Shown: one piece after another, positions 59,641-64,000 of the stretch | How positions within the stretch are numbered: the first letter of the stretch is position 1 | Layout: each line of letters opens with the position of its first letter | Assembly: GCF_030445035.2 (NCBI RefSeq) | Contig: NC_080695.1 | Coordinates: 53,213,954 to 53,277,953 of the forward strand | Length of the DNA: 64,000 bases | Reading direction: 5' to 3' | From: Dasypus novemcinctus | Lineage: Eukaryota > Chordata > Mammalia > Cingulata > Dasypodidae | Notes under the pieces: generated by a model | Told to the model about the DNA's origin: nothing | Databases searched by the model: none | The model's input: only the letters and a program-made list of their open reading frames with translations | Translations under genes and position numbers: made by a program

Positions 59641-59876
59641 TATTTATTTATTTACTTATTTATTTTTGAGGAACCAGGGACAAGGGTTTGAACCTGGGAC
59701 CTCATATGTGGGAAGCCAGCACTCAATCTCTGAGCCACATTGGCTCCCCTGAGTTGGTTTTTGTCATTTGTTTTGCTTTTCATTTTTCGGAGTAACCAGA
59801 AGTTGAACCCAGGACCTCCCATGTGAGAAGCAGAAACTCAATCACTTAAGCCACATCTGCTCCCCTGTTCTCATTT
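59635..59876 (-). mobile_element. Dimeric DAS-type SINE, antisense, with one target duplication
   Basis: Two tRNA-like units lie in tandem. On the minus strand unit 1 starts GGGGAGCAGATGTGGCTTAA (from 59865) with B box GGGTTCAAC and an A-rich linker. Unit 2 starts GGGGAGCCAATGTGGCTCAG (from 59749) with B box AGGTTCAAAC and an AAATAAATAAGT tail. One duplication, TGTTCTTATTT (59635-59645) versus TGTTCTCATTT (59866-59876), 10/11 identical, brackets the pair, so both units arrived in one event. Confidence 0.85.
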
Positions 59877-60105
59877 TATTTTATTGATTTTTATAGATCC
59901 AAAGGAAAGCTTCTAGTTTTTTGCATTTATTTTGTGCTTAAAATTTGTTTTAGAAGATAGTTATTTGGCAGCTAAAGCCATCTTATTGTACTTCAAAGTT
60001 TCAGTTCTATTACAAATAAGCATAGAATACACAAACTCATCTGGGAACTCCATGGGTACAAAATAACTGTGTGGCTTGGACAGTCCACCAAGAAGACTTT
60101 TAATA

Positions 60106-60509
60106 GTATGTCATGAGGGAAGTAGATGTGGCTCAAGTGACTGGGCTTCCGCCTTCCACATGGGAGGTAATTGGTTCGCTTCTTGGTGCCTCATAGAGAA
60201 AGCAAGCTGATGCGGTGGGCAGATACGGCAAGCTGACACAAGATGATGCAACAAAAGTGGCACAAAGAAAAGAGACGATGAGAGACACAACAAACCAGGG
60301 AGCTGAGGTGGCTCAGGTGATTGAGCACCTCTCTTCCATATGGGAGGTCCTGGGTTTGGTTCCTAGTGCCTCCTGAAGAGAAGGTGAATAGACACAGAGA
60401 GTACATGGCAAATGAACTCAGAGAGCAGACAGCGACCACAAGGTACAAAGTAGGGGGCAGGGGGATAAATGAATAAAATAAATCTTTAAAAAAGAAAAAT
60501 ACATCATGA
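60106..60509 (+). mobile_element. Dimeric DAS-type SINE, sense
   Basis: Unit 1 from about 60117 (GGAAGTAGATGTGGCTCAAG) with body words AAGCTGACACAAGATGATGC. Unit 2 from about 60299 (GGAGCTGAGGTGGCTCAGGT) with GGTCCTGGGTTTGGTTCC and an A-rich end. Flanks TATGTCATGA (60107-60116) and TACATCATGA (60500-60509) match 8/10 and may be a decayed target duplication. Confidence 0.8.
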
Positions 60510-60524
60510 ATAGAATAGACAGCC

Positions 60525-60757
60525 TACTATGGGGTCAGACATCCAAGCTTTGGATTCTAGTGCTTGACTTGCTAGCTGTGTGACCTTGAACACAAGTACC
60601 TTATCTCCTCTGATACTCCATTCCTTTCTATGAGATAGAGGTTTTGAGAATTGAAATGACTTACTGAAGGTCACCCAGGTGGTGTGTGGCTGAGCTGGGA
60701 TTGAAACCCATGCTGAGTCTGAACCCAAGGCATGCGTGTCTGTTACTGGACTGCATT
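60525..60757. repeat. Two MIR fragments, sense then antisense
   Basis: Sense at 60525-60625 (GCTAGCTGTGTGACCTTGAA). Antisense at 60630-60757 (TGAAGGTCACCCAGGTGGTG, GCTGGGATTGAAACCCATG). Confidence 0.7.
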
Positions 60758-60759
60758 GT

Positions 60760-61160
60760 GCTTCCACGCATTGTGATGCAGAAGACTCTGCATGGTTCCA
60801 GTCACCATTCAAAGTCCTTGTTCCCAATATCCAAGTCAAAGGCTAAAGTCTAAGAAGCAGGAAAAAAAGAGGAGCAAAGGTAGGGACTTCCTCCCACTAG
60901 CTGAAGCTTACCATTCACATTAATTGAGGATTCTCATAAGATGGGCTCTTATTAATTGAGATGAAGCTATTCTGAGGTCAAGCTTTACATACTCAGTGCA
61001 TCATGGGATATGCCTGCCTCCATCTTGAGTGACACTGAGAGAACTGGCCTGGATTGAAATGGCCACTCTGTGATTCAGGAGGAGCTCAAAGAACCCACAG
61101 CCTCCCCTCAGCTCTTGTGAGGGTGCCCAAAAGGAAATGCCCATGCAGGTTCCTCTCCTT
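60760..61160. other. Intergenic, nothing recognised
   Basis: Contains the nearby duplicated words CTTATTAATTGAG and ACATTAATTGAG at 60918-60960; no gene. Confidence 0.45.
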
Positions 61161-61164
61161 CATA

Positions 61165-61408
61165 TGTGCCTGCCACTTACTGAGAGTTTACTTTCTGCTG
61201 AGCACCCGACTAATGAATTATGATCAGTAATTCCTGTAAACCTCACAATAAGCCCATGATGTAGGACTACTCATTATCTCCAATTTACGGAGGAGGAAAT
61301 TAAGATTCAGAGGATTAAAAATCTTATTTAAGGTCATAGAGCTAAGAAATTAGGATTGGAACCCAAGCCTGCCTGCCTATTAACCACTTCTCTCTAGTGC
61401 CTCCTTCC
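61165..61408 (-). repeat. Antisense MIR, near full length
   Basis: CCACTTACTGAGAGTTTACT, TAAACCTCACAATAAGCCC, GAGGAGGAAATTAAGATTCA and TTAACCACTTCTCTCTAGTG span reversed MIR. Confidence 0.8.
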
Positions 61409-61429
61409 TGATGTAGTTGGCACCCACAT

Positions 61430-62640
61430 CAATGTCTGGCATTGATACATTCCAATCAGCTCATTTGTGAATGGTCTTGCTGGTCCAATAATGAATCGTC
61501 AATGAATATTCATAAAAATACAGGTGGCATGATCAACACTTTTAATTTTAATGCTTTATATTTTAACCGATACATTAGAATTTCAACTGGTTTTAAGGAA
61601 AACCTAACTATAGCCAACACAATGGATTTTGTAGATGAAATGTTCCCACACCAATGCATCCCCTGTAAAATAACTGAGAATGGACATGCACTAATATTGA
61701 CCAATGGTGGGGGGCATACTTGTGAGGGTGAAGCAGAAACATGTGGCATACAATCAAGAGCACATTGTTCACTTTATGGCCAGCAGGTATTCCCTGGGGA
61801 ACACCTAGAAGAGCTGTCTTCACCAGTGAGCTCAGTATCATCCCACATCTGTCCACCCAGACCCTTTTTCTCTAGTAGGCTCTGAGGTCAGAAGAAAAGT
61901 CACTAGTCCAAATTCTCTCAAATGCCAGCCCCAGGAAGCTCCATACCCCAGGCTCTGAGTAACCTGCTCGTGGTCTAGAGCAGTACTTGGGAGAGAGCAG
62001 GAACAGAAAATCCCTCTTCTGAAATATTATGCATTAATGTGAGAATAACATCTGGTCCAGAAGCCAAGGACCCCTCAGTCCTTTGTTTTATGTGTGACAT
62101 GGGGGAGCCGAAGGCTGTCTGGGGTGGGGCAAGCCACAGAGCCATACTAAAAGGGCCATCGCTCTCTGCTAAAGACACCAGGTCACAGAGTCTTCAAAGC
62201 ATATGGTAAAACAGATTAAGAGGGCAAGAGATGTTTCCTGAGCCAAACAGTTGTTCTCATTTACATGGATTATCACCTCTCAGAGTAGTTATTTCCTCTC
62301 AAAGACTGAAGGGCTTGGAAACCAAAGTAGAGACCAGGGAAGATGTCTGGAGAAGGGACAGAGTTTCAGCTTGTGACTTCTCTGGTTTGGAACTACCTGA
62401 TAAGCAAACATTCGTTGCTCATGGTTCTGGAGAGAAAGGTGTGCTGTGTCTGCAGCTTAGAGACTTGGGTGTCAAACTGTAAGTCATCATTTAGATGTGT
62501 TTTGACTTGACCATAGGGGTTTTCTGGCAAAACCTAAAAATCACTGGTTTCTTCATTACCAGGTAACGGCACACAGCAGGCATCTCTGAGCCTCATTCCA
62601 GACCCTCAGTCCATCCCTGACTCTCCTTATCCTCCCCCCT
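61430..62640. other. Repeat-free intergenic stretch
   Basis: No named repeat. The first 200 bases (AATGAATATTCATAAAAATA, TTTAATTTTAATGCTTTATA) are AT-rich with ATTCAT/TAAT words and could be a conserved non-coding element. The 147-codon plus-strand open frame at 61442-61885 has no recognisable domain. Confidence 0.35.
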
Positions 62641-62824
62641 CATCAATTTCCTAAGTGCTAAGTACCCTGCTAAGTGCTTTCTGTGCTTTGTCTCCTAAAA
62701 TCCTTGAAACCTCTTGCAGAATGACAGCATAGGGGAAGCAACAGCCCAGCAGCTAAGGCTACAGACAGACAAGGTCATTCTGGCACCTCCTCTCCATGTG
62801 ATCTATAAAGTGGAGGACAGGGGG

Positions 62825-63258
62825 AGGGCTGGATGATGGTCCCCAAAAGTATCAGGCCCTCATCTTGGAACCTGTGGATGTCATCTCATATGGTAAAGCT
62901 TTTGTAGATGTGATTAAATGCAGGATCTTGAGATGAAAAGCTTATCCTGCATCATGTAGGTGGACCCTACAGACTTCAGAAGAGTCCTTATAAAAGAGAG
63001 GCACAGAGAGATTTGACACAGACACAGGCAGAAGAGAAGGCAGTGCGACCACGGAGGGAGAGATTGGACTGATGCAGCCACAAGCCAAGGCTTGTCAGCC
63101 ACCACCAGGAGCTGAAGAGGCAAGGAATGCATTCTCCCCCAGAGTCTCCAGGGAGCATGTAGAGCTTCCCACACCTTGACTTCAGATTTCTGGCTTCCAG
63201 AACTATGAGAGAGTCCATTTCTGTTGTCCCCAGGCACCAAGTGATTCATGAAAACCAC
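62825..63258 (+). mobile_element. MLT1-like LTR (ERVL-MaLR)
   Basis: GATGGTCCCCAAAAGTATC, GGAACCTGTGGATGTCATCT, CAGAAGAGTCCTTATAAAAG, CAAGCCAAGGCTTGTCAGCC and TGACTTCAGATTTCTGGCTT, then CCAGAACTATGAGAG, are in MLT1 order. No internal retroviral genes; inert by appearance. Confidence 0.82.
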
Positions 63259-63261
63259 TTG

Positions 63262-63555
63262 TCCCCATTTTATAGATAAAGAATATGAGGCTTAGATGGG
63301 GTAAGTGGCATGCCCAAGGTCAAGTGGAAATCCATTTCAGGGCCATCTGTCACCATATCCTGAGCTCCAACATGCTTTCTCATCATGATTAACAGCTTAG
63401 TACGTCCCAGGCACTTTGCTGAGTACTTGTGTCTATTCTCTCCATGAATCCCGTTAAAACACCAATGAAGAAAACTGATGTTCTAACAGAGAACGCTGCC
63501 CAGGGTCATCCAGGGAGCTGGGACTGCCCTCTCTTATTCTAGAGCACCAGCACAG
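63262..63555 (-). repeat. Two antisense MIR fragments
   Basis: 63262-63370 (CCCATTTTATAGATAAAGAA, GCATGCCCAAGGTCAAGTGG) and 63385-63555 (GTCCCAGGCACTTTGCTGAG, CCAGGGTCATCCAGGGAGCT). Confidence 0.7.
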
Positions 63556-64000
63556 CCTCTGCCTGACTTTGCCCCCACTGCCCCCATGTCCTCATTATGA
63601 CTCCTGAACAGAACTTGGCAGCTCAGAGCTGCAGAGGACACAAATCTACTCTCTGCCTGCCCTCTTCCATCAAACCCAGAGGATGCTGGCTAATGGGCAG
63701 CCGTAAGCCTGGGTGTGCACAGAATGACTATAACATATTGTTGGCATTAACTAACTCCCCAACATATGTCATCTGCAGGAAGACCAGGTCAGGCTTTGCA
63801 ATGATTGGCAGTGGTCATTGCTCCTGGGGCTAGGCAGTGTGGGCTGGTGATGCTTTCCCTTTGTGATGGTCACAGGGGCAGTTAGTGGAGAGTCTCTCAC
63901 ATGCTCCTGTCGGAACCCCTCCAGCCCACTGGAGACTACCCCTCCCCTCGCCTTAAGAGGCCTTTGGTTTCTCTCTTGTGCAACCTTGAATTTCTGAGGC
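63556..64000. other. Intergenic, nothing recognised to window end
   Basis: No gene or named repeat is seen; a short plus-strand open frame at 63597 has no support. Confidence 0.45.

Noticed and set aside
22773..64000. An additional gene or an undescribed multi-gene system downstream of GP2
   Set aside because: No spliceable set of coding exons, RNA fold or conserved domain was found apart from transposon remains.

Overview
The window is mammalian nuclear DNA: split genes with GT-AG introns, MIR and L2 relics throughout, MER5/MER20 and Tigger DNA-transposon remnants, MLT1-like LTRs and old L1 fragments. The youngest repeats are tRNA-derived SINEs with the head and body of the DAS family described from the nine-banded armadillo. 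The source is therefore most likely a xenarthran; I favour armadillo, but sloth or anteater cannot be excluded from sequence alone.

Positions 1-3022 hold the last four coding exons of UMOD (uromodulin), plus strand, from late in the ZP module to the GPI-anchor signal. UMOD starts upstream of the window. About 4.4 kb later, on the same strand, comes a complete GP2 gene (pancreatic/M-cell glycoprotein 2). It has a candidate TATA promoter and non-coding first exon near 7436-7525, and ten coding exons from the ATG at 8773 to the TGA at 22772, encoding 531 residues: signal peptide, D10C module, EGF-like module, bipartite ZP module, cleavage region, external hydrophobic patch and GPI signal. The last four exons of the two genes match in length and phase (163/163, 82/85, 42/45, 59/56 bp), as expected of tandem paralogues. 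Both products are GPI-anchored filament-forming ZP glycoproteins that act as mannose-bearing decoys for type 1 fimbriated bacteria, UMOD in urine and GP2 in the gut and pancreas.

From about 24.3 kb to the end (about 40 kb) I see no protein-coding or structured RNA gene. This is repeat-rich intergenic DNA, consistent with the large gap that follows GP2 in other mammals. It contains many MIR and L2 fragments, one LTR with a near-matching target duplication, MLT1-like LTRs, a Tigger relic with a recognisable pogo-type helix-turn-helix, and DAS SINEs of two architectures (long monomers and tandem dimers). It also holds a full CTCF-consensus match at 31218, a local 90%-identical duplication near 25.5/26.2 kb, a GC-rich block at 39.3-39.6 kb and a few repeat-free stretches that could be conserved regulatory DNA.

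I found no previously undescribed multi-gene system. The points most worth a second look are a MIR-supplied candidate branch point for a UMOD exon, the dimeric DAS insertions, the CTCF site, the 31-bp tandem repeat in the last UMOD intron and the local duplication.
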